Source of the DNA: Brassica napus
Lineage: Eukaryota; Streptophyta; Magnoliopsida; Brassicales; Brassicaceae
Length of the DNA: 64,000 nt
Assembly (NCBI RefSeq): GCF_020379485.1
Contig: NC_063436.1
Span: forward strand, 29,634,423-29,698,422
Direction of reading: 5' to 3'
The notes beneath the pieces are model-generated. The model made no database searches. It saw only the letters and a program-made list of their open reading frames with translations, and had not been told where the DNA came from. Positions 43,952 to 55,109 of the stretch are shown piece after piece. Numbering within the stretch: position 1 is the first letter of the stretch; each line of letters starts with the position of its first letter. A program made the translations under genes and the position numbers.

Positions 43952-44609
43952 GGTAAAATGTTAAATAAGGCAGAGACTTTAACAACGAAAGTGATTGTAT
44001 ATTGTCTCTTCCCATCATTCTTGTTTCTTTCTGGGGGTAAAACGCTCATTACTTCTTGATTATTTTTTTTAAGAAGAAAGTGAATGTTAAGTTCTTTAGT
44101 GTTTTGTTCTCTCTCTTTTCTACCCGATTCCTTGTAGCTAAAGCGTTGTTTGAGGAAAAAGTAGGACAACTAATAGACTTTTGTGTCTTCGAATTTCTCC
44201 TTTATTTTAAAAATTAAAAGGATAAACCCTTTGTTTCTGTTCAACTAATCCAAGACAAAAGATCTCTATCCACCTCATGAGTCCATGATTATTCTAGTAG
44301 TATTTAATTTTTCAATATTTTATTTAAAACTTGTGAGGTGTAGTGTTATTGGTGGTTTGTCGGCATGTCCACGAATATAAAAGAAAAACAAATGACAACT
44401 TGTGATCACTTAATTTTGTCAGTCTTTTGTATAGATCCAAAGTTATTTATTACTATTGCAGATAAATACACAGAAGTTAGATGGTACTTATAGTTTATAC
44501 ATGTCATAAAAATGTAATGAGGGAAAATGGAATTTTAAAGGAAAAACTATATTTGATATACTATAAGATTAAAAGAAAAATAATATAATATTACATATAG
44601 AGCAAATCT

Positions 44610-44892
44610 CCAAAATAGCACTTTTCTAAGTTTATATCACAAAAATAGCACTCAAAAACTAAAATGACCAAAATAGCATTTTATCTTTTGAAAAATTTAA
44701 ATTTTTTTATGTTTAAAAATTTGAAATCTTATCCCCAAAACCTCACTTCTCAACTCTAAACCCTAAAACATAAACTCTAAACCCTAAACCCTAAATTCTA
44801 AACCCTAAACCCCACCCCTTGAGTGCTATTTTTGTGACTTTTAGCCTTGAGTGCTAGTTTGGAAACAAAAACTTGATTTAGTGCTATTTTGG
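44610..44892. mobile_element. MITE-like element with telomere-like core
   Basis: Inverted termini CCAAAATAGCAC at both ends (the right one read inward from about 44892). Repeated AATAGCACTCAA/TTGAGTGCTATT lies inside, and a central run of AAACCCTAA-type telomeric units spans 44755-44815. The family, with telomere-like cores, is widespread in Brassicaceae genomes as I recall it. It has no coding capacity. Confidence 0.7.
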
Positions 44893-44984
44893 TCTTTTTC
44901 TCTTACATATATGCTAAAATATCCAAAACGAGAAGCAACTGAGAAAGTAAAGTAATCTCATATATATTATTTGAGAAGCATTAC

Positions 44985-45813
44985 TAGGCATGGGCATTCG
45001 GGGTTCCAATCGGGTTTCGGTTTTATCCATTCGGGTTTCGGTTTTTCGGGTTTATCAAAATCAACCCCATTCGGGTTATATAAAAGTTCGGTTCGGGACC
45101 GGTTCGGGTTCTATCGGGTTCGGGTCGGGGTTAGTAAATCTTCAAAGAACCGGTATAACCCATTGTACTTTCGGGTTCGGGTCCCAATCGGTTCTTCGGT
45201 TTAAAAATACCTGATTTGTACCTATTTTGTAACTAAAACATAAATAAAATCGGTTCTTCGAATTTAAAATACATGATTTGTACATATTTTAATAGCCAAA
45301 ATATAAGTAAAATCGATTCAAAAATAAGAAAAAACATCAAACGTGATCATTCAAAATCAAGCGAAAGATAAACATAGTTAGTGATATAAAGAAAACCATA
45401 TAAATGAAATCAAAAAACAAAAAATAAGTTCTCATGAAATGAGAAACATTATTCAATAAAAACAAAACCAAAATCTAAAAACTTCAGGCATCAACCGCCA
45501 CATTCCACCATCAATCTTCATTTGATGTAACAGATAATTATTTTAGAAGTTCAATAATATCTTAAAGTATTTTGGATACATATTAAGAATTAAGATCATA
45601 TTTGGTAGAAGTTTTTTTTTGTGATTTTAAATGTTTCGGGTTCTACCGGATATCCATTTAGGTCCGGGTTCGGTTCGGATAATACCCATAACCCAAAATA
45701 CGAAAAAACAGGATCCATTCGGTATTTATGTCGGATTCGGATCGGTTCGGATTCATTTTTATCGGATCGGGTTCGGTTCGGATTTTCGGGTTCGGTTTAT
45801 TTGCCCAGCCCTA
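44985..45813. mobile_element. hAT-type MITE with perfect 8-bp target duplication
   Basis: 829 bp with termini TAGGCATGGGCA and, inward from the right, TAGGGCTGGGCA. It is flanked exactly by AGCATTAC at 44977-44984 and 45814-45821, the 8-bp duplication of hAT transposition. Subterminal regions are dense in TTCGGGTT/GGTTCGG repeats, probably transposase-binding sites. No transposase is encoded. The intact duplication implies a fairly recent insertion. Confidence 0.9.
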
Positions 45814-45892
45814 AGCATTACAACATTTTTTTTGTACCCATATGTCATCACTAGAATGATTCTTAGAATCCTTAGAAAAATAAGTTGGTCCA

Positions 45893-46812
45893 TCTAAATA
45901 TATAATAATCGTTTTATTGAACTAACCATAAATACATTATTAATGTGATTTATTATTTCCTTAAATAAAATTACGGAATTTCCTAACGTGACTAAAGTAT
46001 ATATGACAATTAATAATTTTGAATAATAAAGATTTAATAAAAATGAGTGTATCTTATATCATCTTTGTATAATTTTCAACTATTAAAATAAATTAAACAA
46101 CCATATTAACCATATAATAAAAATGAAATTTTTTTCTTTATATGTTATATTTTGAATTTTTAAAAACAAGTATAAACTACTAAAGCTGTTAAAAGTCTCA
46201 CATTCAAATTTTGTGATCCATGATTTTTTTTTTGGTATGACATGATACAAATGATTAAAAAATCATATAAGTCGAAAGTCTCATTTAATAAGTATTAAAA
46301 ATAAAAAAAAATATATATATATATATCATTTTAAATTAAATTATATGCCATATAAAAAATACATAAATATCTTCATTCTGAAATTTACTTTGGACAAATT
46401 TTTTTGATGAAAAATTTGAAAAAATATTATAAATTACTTAAACTATTAATCTTACAGTGAAATTTTTGTTATCAATGATTTAATTTTTTTGCTATAACAA
46501 ATACAAATGACAAAAAAAACATATGAGTAGAAATCATCATTTAATAAATATTAATATTAAAATATACTATATATATATATGTTACTATCACTTAAATTTA
46601 ATTATATATCATATCAAATAGAAAAAATATTTTTTAGATTAATAAACTTTTATTTATATCTTTGCACCAATTTAATTATATAAGTAATAGTTAGTGACTT
46701 TTTAGTTATTCAATATATTTTTATTATTTCATAATATGTTAAAAATATATAATATATAAAATAATTTATATATATAATGTTCATTCCGTGCAAGGCGCGG
46801 ATCTTAACCTAG
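45893..46812 (+). mobile_element. Short AT-rich Helitron (5' end uncertain)
   Basis: The right end has hairpin CCGTGC-AAG-GCGCGG (46786-46800, one G-T pair), then ATCTTAAC and CTAG at 46812 before host T. A candidate start is TCTAAATATATAATAATC at 45893 after host A. The interior is extremely AT-rich with (AT)n runs and no genes. The right end lies 169 bp upstream of the KNAT5 start codon. Confidence 0.6.
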
Positions 46813-46981
46813 TATACTATATTTTCAAATTATTGGCAGTTGACAAAAAAAATAAAGGAAGAACACGGTTTCAGACATTCATGGTTAATTAAGACACGGT
46901 TGGTCTGGACGAATAATAACTCCTAGGGGAAAGAGAAAATAGTCTTTTTTTTTTCTCCAATCCCCAAAACGCAAGAAAACA

Positions 46982-48497
46982 ATGTCGTTTAACAGCTCCC
47001 ACCTCCTTCCTCCGCAGGAAGACCTTCCTCTCCGACACTTCTCCTCCGATCAATCACACCAACCGTCGCTTCTCACCGCTAGTTTCCTCAACCTCCCTCC
47101 CACCACAGCCACAACCGACTCCAAGTTTACCCATCCGCTTCGGGACGGAGACAGTTCCGCTGCCGCTACAAACCGACGGTGGCTCTCATTCCACACGGAG
47201 GTCCAAAACACCGGAGAAGGCGATCCTGAAGAAGTCAACGCCGATGGTGTTGAAGATTGGAGGAGCGCTAGCGACAAAACTGCGATTTTGAAACATCCCA
47301 TGTACGAGCAGCTTCTGGCAGCCCACATGGCTTGCCTCAGAGTCGCTACTCCCGTTGACCAGATTCCGAGGATCGATGCACAGCTCAGTCAGTTACACAC
47401 CGTAGCCGCAAAGTACTCATCTCTTGGTGTGGGTATGGACAACAAGGAGCTTGATCATTTCATGGTAAGTTGGATAAAAGGAGCTAAGCTTCCTTTTTTG
47501 TCATACTCTGTTTTGTATGTCTTATGGCTTGTTTTATGATGATGCAGTCACATTATGTTGTGGTGTTATGTTCGTTTAAAGAACAACTCCAACACCACGT
47601 CTGTGTCCACGCGTTAGAAGCCATTACGGCTTGTTGGGAGATTGAGCAGTCACTACAATCCATAACGGGTATGTGTTCCTTGTTGTCTTCTCGCTATATT
47701 GTATGTCTTTTGATTTTTGTGTTGTGTTGTTGTTGTGTAGGAGTTTCACCAAGTGAAAGTAACGGCAAGACAATGTCGGATGATGATGAAGATGATAATC
47801 AAGTAGAAGAGAGCGAGGTGAATATGTTTGATGGAAGTTTGGACGGTTCGGATTGCATGATGGGATTCGGTCCTCTTGTTCCAACCGAGCGCGAGAGATC
47901 CTTGGTGGAGCGTGTGAAGAAGGAACTGAAGCATGAGCTTAAGCAGGTAATTGATTAATCAAGTTGCCATGCTACATCAAACTAAGCTAACACACTATTT
48001 ATTATCATGTGTGCTCGTTTTAATAGGGGTTCAAAGAAAAGATTGTGGACATAAGAGAAGAGATAATGAGGAAGAGAAGGGCGGGGAAGCTGCCTGGAGA
48101 CACAACGTCTGTGCTCAAAGAGTGGTGGCGGACTCACTCCAAATGGCCATACCCAACTGTAAAAGCTTCAGACAAAGACATTTTGTTAGGACGTTTCTGA
48201 AAGGCTGTTTTTGATTCTTGATTTGGTTTTTGAATTTTTTGTAGGAGGAAGATAAGGCTAGGCTTGTTGAAGAAACCGGTTTACAGTTGAAGCAGATTAA
48301 CAATTGGTTTATCAACCAGAGGAAAAGAAACTGGAACAGCAGCTCTTCCACATCGTCTACACTCTCCAAGAGCAAACGTAAACGGTATAACAAAGATTTG
48401 GGTGTCCTCATAATATAGAATCATAGATATATCGTTTTACAGTTTAATCAACATATTCTCTCTCTCTCTCTCTACCAAGCTCAGGACTGGGAAGTAG
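46982..48497 (+). CDS. KNAT5: Class II KNOX homeodomain protein
   Basis: Six exons: 46982-47464, 47548-47668, 47741-47946, 48027-48158, 48245-48384 and a 13-bp terminal exon 48485-48497. Phases agree; the product is 364 residues. KNOX1 (about 100-143, [20 protein letters not shown]) and KNOX2 (about 153-205, [18 protein letters not shown]) precede an acidic linker, the ELK segment ([14 protein letters not shown]) and a TALE homeodomain (about 286-345) with the PYP loop extension (KWPYPTEEDKARL) and [10 protein letters not shown]. The micro-exon restores the expected KRKRTGK ending; reading through the donor would add an unrelated tail. Class II KNOX factors promote differentiation as dimers with BELL proteins. 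It corresponds to At4g32040. A Helitron end lies just upstream. Confidence 0.94.
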
Positions 48498-49620
48498 TAG
48501 GTGGTTGACCAGAGGATGATGCTTTCCCACGTGAATTCAAGCGAACCGGATATGAAGGACACGGTTTCTCCGGTTATATGATCGTACTGATTACAATATG
48601 TATAGGTGTTACCGGTTTGCGTATCAAACCGGATTGTAGAGCTGTATTCCTGTTTGTATCAGCTTAAAATCTATGTTTATATTATGTGTATATAAACGCT
48701 TAGTCGGGTATAAATTGCTATGATTCATTAGTATCAAACAATATTTATCACAATTAAATCGTTTTTAATCTAGCTTTGAGAGGTCCGGATTCTTAGAAAA
48801 GCATCTTCTACTTGCTCATAGATCTTTTTTAGATTGAGCGTATTTGTGTTTCTCGTTTGTTCTCTGATCTTGAAACTCCTTGTCATTTGATCCTTTTAAT
48901 CAATGCAGTCGTTAAAAAAAGAAAAAAACAGACGCATAGTTTTGTATAAATGAAAGTTTTGTATATGCAAGGACCGAGTAGGAAGCAACTTTAGGCAAGC
49001 TTACAGTTTTGTATATTGACCTCTTGCTATTTTTAGTTCTACCTCTCCGGCTATATTGGACTTGACCATTGATAGTAATCTGAGAAATAACCTTTTTATT
49101 CTTTTATTTTTTAAATAAAACAATCTGAAGTCAGGGTACAACAAACATTCACACAGCAAACACACATTCAACAGACACTAATCCAAAATCAACAAATAAA
49201 AAAATGATTACAGAGCTATGTTACAAAAACCAAACAAAACAAACAAAGAACATATTAACCAATATGTTGTATCAAATCTGAAGAGAAGAGAATTATCACC
49301 ATCTAAAACCTCCTTCTTCTCTAGTCTGAATCCTAATCAGTCTCAGCCACCACATAAATATCGCAGAGGCCAAGACCCAAGAGTATATCCCGTGGAGATC
49401 GATATCCACCCAACAAAATATATTTTGTTTCTAAAAATTGAGACTAAACCAAACCAAAAGGGAGGAGATAAAAATGAACACCTCTCCCAAACAAACAAAG
49501 TGACCTGCAATACATTGTTGAAACATATCAAAAGATAGTAGCTTTCCATCAGGATTATGTAAAGCAGATATGAGTTACTACTTACTTACCTACTGATACA
49601 ATACTGAGAAGAATGTTTCA
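48498..49620. other. Convergent intergenic region KNAT5 / PHOX4
   Basis: Two 3' UTRs and spacer. The open frame at 49218-49538 has no domain or codon signal. At4g32050 (neurochondrin-like) and At4g32060 (EF-hand) homologues expected here from Arabidopsis are absent. Confidence 0.55.
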
Positions 49621-51816
49621 TCAACTAGATCCAGAAAACACATTCTCCAAGATATCATGCAGTTTTGGAGCTCGTCTCCTGAACATCGGTTCTAGCCGGA
49701 AAGATGGGACACCGGTCTGCCATCTTTTGGCATCATACATCTCATTCCATGCCTGTACTATCTCATCAATCTTGAACCCCATGCCTTCAAGTGCACTCTC
49801 GCTTGAACAATGATTCTTTACCATCACAGCTACATCAGTTGAAGAAGCTCCGGCTAGTTCAAACTTCTCAACCGCAACCTCCAAACATTCATCCCAAGTT
49901 AGTAACCCGAGCTTATACTCCACTATAGACCGGTCATATAGCAAGGAGCCCCACAAGAGATTAATCTGAGAACTCATATTAGCCGCCTGCTCCTCATCTG
50001 AAACTTCACTAAACAACTCCATCTTATGCAGCAGCAGCGTCTTCTCTATATCATACTTGGAGATTCCGTTGAGACGACCCTCTTCCATCTCTTCCCATAT
50101 CTGCATACCCTTCTCCATGCTATCCTCAGCTTTGTTGTAAAGCTTAAGAACATCCTTAGACACCTCACTCTCTATGTCTACTTTACTTTTTAATGCATGG
50201 TACCACAAAAGCTTTGCCTGTTCGAATTGCTGTTGACCAAGTGCAATGAGAGCTTCGTGGAAGTCAGGTTTGATCTTAAGAGCTTCCTCATACTTCTCTG
50301 CAGCTTTATTGTACTCGTTCTGCGTCCACACAAACGCAGCCTCTACAGCTTCTATTACAGCTTCTCTTGAAGCATCTTCGGGGAAAGAGACTTGCTTCCT
50401 TGCCTTAGACATGTAAACGTTACCCCAGTTGAACATAGCTAGTGCACCCATCTCTTGGAACTTATCAGCTGCGATTCCAAAGAGCTCTTGCGCATCTTCA
50501 CCAGTTACTGCGTCTTCCATTGCTTCTGCGTACAGCTTCATCCCAAGGTCATGGAGGTCCAAGTAGGAATCAGAATCAAACCCCACATGGTTCTTGAACA
50601 TTTGCGCAAACTGGAAGATCCAGTTCTCAAAGGAGGTGGATGCTTTGTCAGATTCCACATACTCTCCCACACTCGATCTCTTGACAACCTTCATGCCATC
50701 ATAGCTTGGTTCTTGATCAGGGTGAACTTCAGCTATATATAATTTTAAGGAACCGAGTTTGTCATGGTTAGAAGCAGCTAGCGTTAGCTCATCCGTCGTG
50801 GTGATGGTGACTAAATCACCTTCTGGATCCTTGAACTTGATCAAGAAACCTCTTAGAGAAGGGAAACGATCTTTGATCACATCTCTTACAAGTCTAACGC
50901 TGGAATCTAGCGGTAACTCTGCCCACCTGATATCATCTCCATGTACCAACTTAACCGTTCTAGTAACTGTTGCCTCTTCTTTTGTAGAGGCAATGACCTC
51001 TTTGTCCATAACAACAACCTTATCATCTTCCATCTTCCTCTCTTCTCCTCCTGCCTTGTTACCATTTCTCTTCTTTTGTTTCTTGAATTTAGGTTTCTTT
51101 TCGTCTTTATTACCACCAATCTTTGCATCAATCTCAGACTTTTTATCGCTCTTCTCCTCCTCCTCCTCCTCCTTTGGCTTATCCTTGCTCTCTGCTTCGT
51201 CTCTCTTGACAATCTTTGGACTCTCAACACCACTCTTCTTCTTCTTACTCTTCTTCACAACCTTCTTAACAAAGCTCTTCTCCATCTCATCAACATCGAT
51301 CCCTTTCTCCACCAACGCCTTCTTCACCCTCTCAAACACTTCATTCGCAGACGCGTTCTCAGGCTCCATGTTCAGAACAATCATAACATCCCTAAACGCG
51401 TAATCTAGCTTGTTCAAAGCCTCGTAACACCTAGACCTTCGCACTAGAGCCTTACTGTACCTAGGAGAAGCCTCGAGAGCGAGATTACATTCGTTTATAG
51501 CGTTAGGGTACTCACCTAGTCCCATTCGCATGTAGCAAGAAGCCATGCTCGTTCTAAGATACGCTATGTCGATGTGTTCCTTAGGCAAAAGCTTCACGGC
51601 TTTGTCGTAAGTTAACATCGCTCCTTCGTTGTCGCGTTTTTGAAACAGCTTGTTCCCTTCTTCTTTGAGCTCGAGTGCTCTGTTGATGAATATCTCCATG
51701 TCTTCGTCGAAGGCTCTTGAAGTTGAACGATGGTTGGCTTTCCCTGACTTGCCTCCGCCGCCGGAAGCATCTTTTGGCATCTCCGGAGTTTTCTTCTTTG
51801 CCGCCGGCTTTCCCAT
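49621..51816 (-). CDS. PHOX4: TPR and PB1 domain protein, Phox4-like
   Basis: Single-exon gene of 731 residues. TPR repeats occupy about 44-160 ([50 protein letters not shown]). A charged Lys/Glu-rich linker spans 181-280. A PB1 domain at about 286-370 has the basic-cluster lysine (TRTVKL) and the acidic OPCA motif ([17 protein letters not shown]), so it could pair head-to-tail with other PB1 proteins. A second helical TPR-like region follows (about 440-560, [20 protein letters not shown]). Plant Phox1-4 and CLMP1 share this layout; they act as TPR co-chaperone-like scaffolds. Position matches At4g32070. The start is the first ATG ([10 protein letters not shown]). No disruption was seen. Confidence 0.92.
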   Translation of the reverse strand: MGKPAAKKKTPEMPKDASGGGGKSGKANHRSTSRAFDEDMEIFINRALELKEEGNKLFQKRDNEGAMLTYDKAVKLLPKEHIDIAYLRTSMASCYMRMGLGEYPNAINECNLALEASPRYSKALVRRSRCYEALNKLDYAFRDVMIVLNMEPENASANEVFERVKKALVEKGIDVDEMEKSFVKKVVKKSKKKKSGVESPKIVKRDEAESKDKPKEEEEEEKSDKKSEIDAKIGGNKDEKKPKFKKQKKRNGNKAGGEERKMEDDKVVVMDKEVIASTKEEATVTRTVKLVHGDDIRWAELPLDSSVRLVRDVIKDRFPSLRGFLIKFKDPEGDLVTITTTDELTLAASNHDKLGSLKLYIAEVHPDQEPSYDGMKVVKRSSVGEYVESDKASTSFENWIFQFAQMFKNHVGFDSDSYLDLHDLGMKLYAEAMEDAVTGEDAQELFGIAADKFQEMGALAMFNWGNVYMSKARKQVSFPEDASREAVIEAVEAAFVWTQNEYNKAAEKYEEALKIKPDFHEALIALGQQQFEQAKLLWYHALKSKVDIESEVSKDVLKLYNKAEDSMEKGMQIWEEMEEGRLNGISKYDIEKTLLLHKMELFSEVSDEEQAANMSSQINLLWGSLLYDRSIVEYKLGLLTWDECLEVAVEKFELAGASSTDVAVMVKNHCSSESALEGMGFKIDEIVQAWNEMYDAKRWQTGVPSFRLEPMFRRRAPKLHDILENVFSGSS

Positions 51817-52158
51817 TTGAAGGTGAAACTACTTTCCCTATATAGAAACTACTCTCCCGATATAGAAACCAATCGATAAACCTCTAAGATTGAAGTTTGA
51901 TGATGAAGCAGAGGAATAAAACAGAGAAGAAGAAGAAGTATTTATGCTGGATTTGTTAAACATTTAGACCAAAGGAAAAAGTGTTTTATGTTGGAAACTT
52001 CAAAGGGAACACGAAACGACTGTTTCTATAGGTGGCGTGAACCCTAATCCACGAATCAAATAAATAATAAAAAAAAATACACATTTGTTTGTTTGTTGTA
52101 ATAAGCAAACGGTATTGTATTCCGACCAAAGCGAAAGTTGTGTGTGTTTGCTGGAAAA

Positions 52159-52526
52159 TATGGAGAATTATAAGTTTTTTCCTTTTTTTTTTTAATATGG
52201 CTAAATATGAAAAAATCAATTTAAGAAAAAACACACAGAGTAATTGATATAGGCCCAATAAGTAAGTTTATCTAGGCCCAATATGTATTTTAGGCCTTTC
52301 AATTTATCAAATTTTACAAAAAGATGCTCACGTCAATTTAAATATGGAGAATTATAAGTTATTTCCTATTTTTTAACATGGCTAAATATGAAAAAATCAA
52401 TTTAAGAAAAAACACAGAGAGAGTAATTGATATAGGCCCAATAAGTAAGTTTATTTAGACCCAATAAGTATTTTTAGGCCTTTCAGTTTATCAAATTTTA
52501 CAAAAAGATGCTCACGTCAATTTTAT
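52159..52526 (+). repeat. Tandem duplication of ~184 bp upstream of PHOX4
   Basis: Two adjacent copies (52159-52342 and 52343-52526), about 93% alike, each containing TATGGAGAATTATAAGTT, GGCCCAATAAGTAAGTTTAT and GATGCTCACGTCAATTT. It lies between the divergent 5' flank of PHOX4 and the 3' end of the TPD1-like gene and duplicates GGCCCAA site II-like motifs. Confidence 0.9.
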
Positions 52527-52630
52527 CGGGGAAAAAGAAAACTCATCTTGCTTGAGAGACAAGAAACCTAATAGCCTTGTTCATAGGATCATGGACATGT
52601 TTCTTGTTACATAAATTAATGGCTGAAACT

Positions 52631-53087
52631 TCAGCCGACCCTGGAGCTTACGGGTTTGAAGAAGTAAGGCTCGCCGACATAAGTAAACTGAGCGGTGCCG
52701 CCAGCTGCTATAGCGTTTCCGTTAATCAGAAGACATGTGTTTCCTCTTGGGAGCAGTAGCCATGGTTCAACAGGCTTCATGGGAGCAAAACCTCCGCAAG
52801 AGAGAGTCACGTGCAACTGAGGTTGGGAGCACGTGTTGATCACCGATATTTTCCACTCTGGTTCTCCGGAGATTACTCTCCCCGTCCTCGCCCCTCCGAT
52901 CTGGATGTTAGCGAAAGAGCAGCCGCACAGTCCTGGATTAAGCAGATGATGATTGGAGATTAAGATAAAGGCAATAAACTTATGGGATACATGATCATAC
53001 ATGCAAAAAAGTCTATAGAGATACATTACCTTGAGTGACCATAGACAGAAGAAGAAAGACAACAAAATACCGAAGAGCAAACGTCAT
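52631..53087 (-). CDS. TPD1-like small secreted protein
   Basis: Two exons on the minus strand (53030-53087 and 52631-52932; the split codon gives Gly) encode 119 residues. MTFALRYFVVFLLLSMVTQG is a classic signal peptide. The mature part has the family pattern: GLCGCSFANIQIGGARTGR, EPEWKISVINTCSQPQLHV, LSCGGF, and the C-terminal FTYVGEPYFFKPVSS, with four to five conserved cysteines. It belongs to the TAPETUM DETERMINANT1-like family, which Arabidopsis annotation (At4g32090-32110) calls lunatic-type glycosyltransferase by mistake. TPD1 itself is a secreted ligand of the EMS1 receptor kinase in anthers; this member's role is unknown. The start is the first ATG giving the signal peptide in frame with exon 2. 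Confidence 0.85.
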
Positions 53088-55109
53088 TGTTATTGTGATT
53101 TTGTGTGTTTCTTGAATGAGAAAGGAGTCAGTCAGATTTATATAGTCGTTGCTTATGCTATAGTCTTTTGCAGCCTTAATTAGTAAAGATATAGTCCTAG
53201 ATTTCATAAGAATATGAAAACACAGTTACCAAATAAATACAGTATAGTTAGTATATATCTATACACTTTAGGCAATGTATTTTACTCATTAATTGCTTGT
53301 ATTTGGTTGGTCAACGGATCTAAGATTTCATTTCTAGTATTAGATTTACAGTATTACTTGCAAGGTGTTTTATCTCTTTATTATTTTTTAAAACATTTCA
53401 TACTATGTGTCTTAACACTAGTACTGCCCATATCCTTCCAGATTAATATTATAGTTTTGCAAGAGATTTGTGCTAAGCAAATTATATAATAGACGGAAGA
53501 ATGATGAATAACGAAAAAGTAAATATATACTCAATTCACCATTTCCTTATTTTGTTTTCTTACCCCAATACTCCCTAATCATAGTTTCATCTGTACCAAA
53601 AAGAGTTATAATTTTTGAATCAGGCCCAAAAATTGCCTCAAAGAGTATTAAAGCGCCATGTATGTGATGATGAGAAACCGGGGACGAGTGATTAAGCTAC
53701 GCATTGATCATGCCATGGAACACACTTTTTATGCAAAACGAACGGATTTACAATCGGTTATCATGCAGCTACTAAGACAAAATATTTTTTTTCTGAATAT
53801 CGTAAAGCCTAAGCATTTTTCTGCTAACCATGTGAACAGTTTTTTTTTTTTTTGTGTGTGTGGGAGAGAAGTATTCACAGTTTCACACATTGTATTGTGC
53901 CGCTTGCAACAAAGTCGATTGTCGTTTATATATGTTGCCTGGATAATACCAACCATCCAAGATCCGATGGTGGCATGGTGCTATCATCAAACGACATATA
54001 ATCCACTGCATTTAATTACACCAGTGGATAAATTGTGAACCGAGCTTAGTTTGACTTATATTACTCTTTAGGACCACTTCAAATTATTTCTAGATAATTT
54101 TAAAAGTTAATAACTATGTTTGAGGTTTCTTTTAAAATTATAATCTCTATCTAACAATATATCTAAACTTAAAAGTTTTTACCCTAATTTATCTATGTAT
54201 ATTTTTAAAAAATCTTATTTTTCCTAATTTTTATATTTTTATATTTAGAATTATGTTCGACTGCTCTAATTGCACATGCTATTAGACGACTCTGTTACTC
54301 TTCATGTGACAGAATCTTTTACCAATGTGTTGAAACCTAACCTATTTATATTAATATATGCGCCACCGAAAGAAGCACACAAATCGCCTGATCAATGAGA
54401 GACAGGAGAACCATTTAGCTCTGCATGCATATATTTGAAGGTTTTTTTCTCTTAATATGTAAATTTATAAATTAAAAATAAAATATTTGTTCATTTAGAA
54501 TAAAGTAACAAATTATTATATTTTGTACATATATTTTTAAGGAGTAAGAATTTACAAATGTGAAAGAAAACATGCATATTATCTAGCACAGAAAAATATT
54601 GTTTACCAATTTATCATAGAAGTCAAGTATATTGTTTTATAATAGAAATTAAGTTTTTAAACTATATTAATAAAATGAGATATAAATGTAAGCATTTTTG
54701 TTTACCTCTATTTACCAACAACTCTTTTTAAATTGAATGTTGTTCTGTATGGTTTTTAGTTAATCTTTTCCTTGTTAGTATAAGTTAGTTTATGGGAGTA
54801 AGTGTTTGCTCCAGCCTTTGTTTCTGGATGGTATATTGTACCTCCCCGGCTTTTGGCTCCGGAAGGTGGTTAAGTTTTGCCGACTTTGTGTAATCAACGT
54901 TTATAATTAATTTTAAACCAACCAAACCGAAAATAAAATAAAAAAAACGTGGTTCGGGAGCCAAACCGAATCTCACGGGAAGAAGAAGAAGGTGGGTAAC
55001 GGTAGGCTTCGAGCCTCCGTCAAATGACGTGTCATCCTCTTGGATTTTCCGTTAAAGTAGAGGACACCGCCGTTAATCGCCGTGGGTCCATGGAATTCAA
55101 CCAGAGGAA
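53088..55109. other. Intergenic region between the TPD1-like gene and EREL1
   Basis: AT-rich, no protein gene recognised. It contains a poly-T run near 53840. The EREL1 promoter lies at its right end, with TGACGTGTCA at 55025-55034, a bZIP-type ACGT element about 220 bp before the ATG. Homologues of At4g32120-32150 are absent. Confidence 0.55.
55025..55034 (+). promoter_or_regulatory. ACGT-core bZIP site upstream of EREL1 copy 1
   Basis: TGACGTGTCA is a near-palindromic ACGT element. Copy 2 lacks it because the duplication starts downstream of this point. Confidence 0.45.

Noticed and set aside
50759..51403. A 214-residue plus-strand frame rich in Ser and Leu
   Set aside because: Antisense shadow of the Lys/Glu-rich linker and TPR region of PHOX4.
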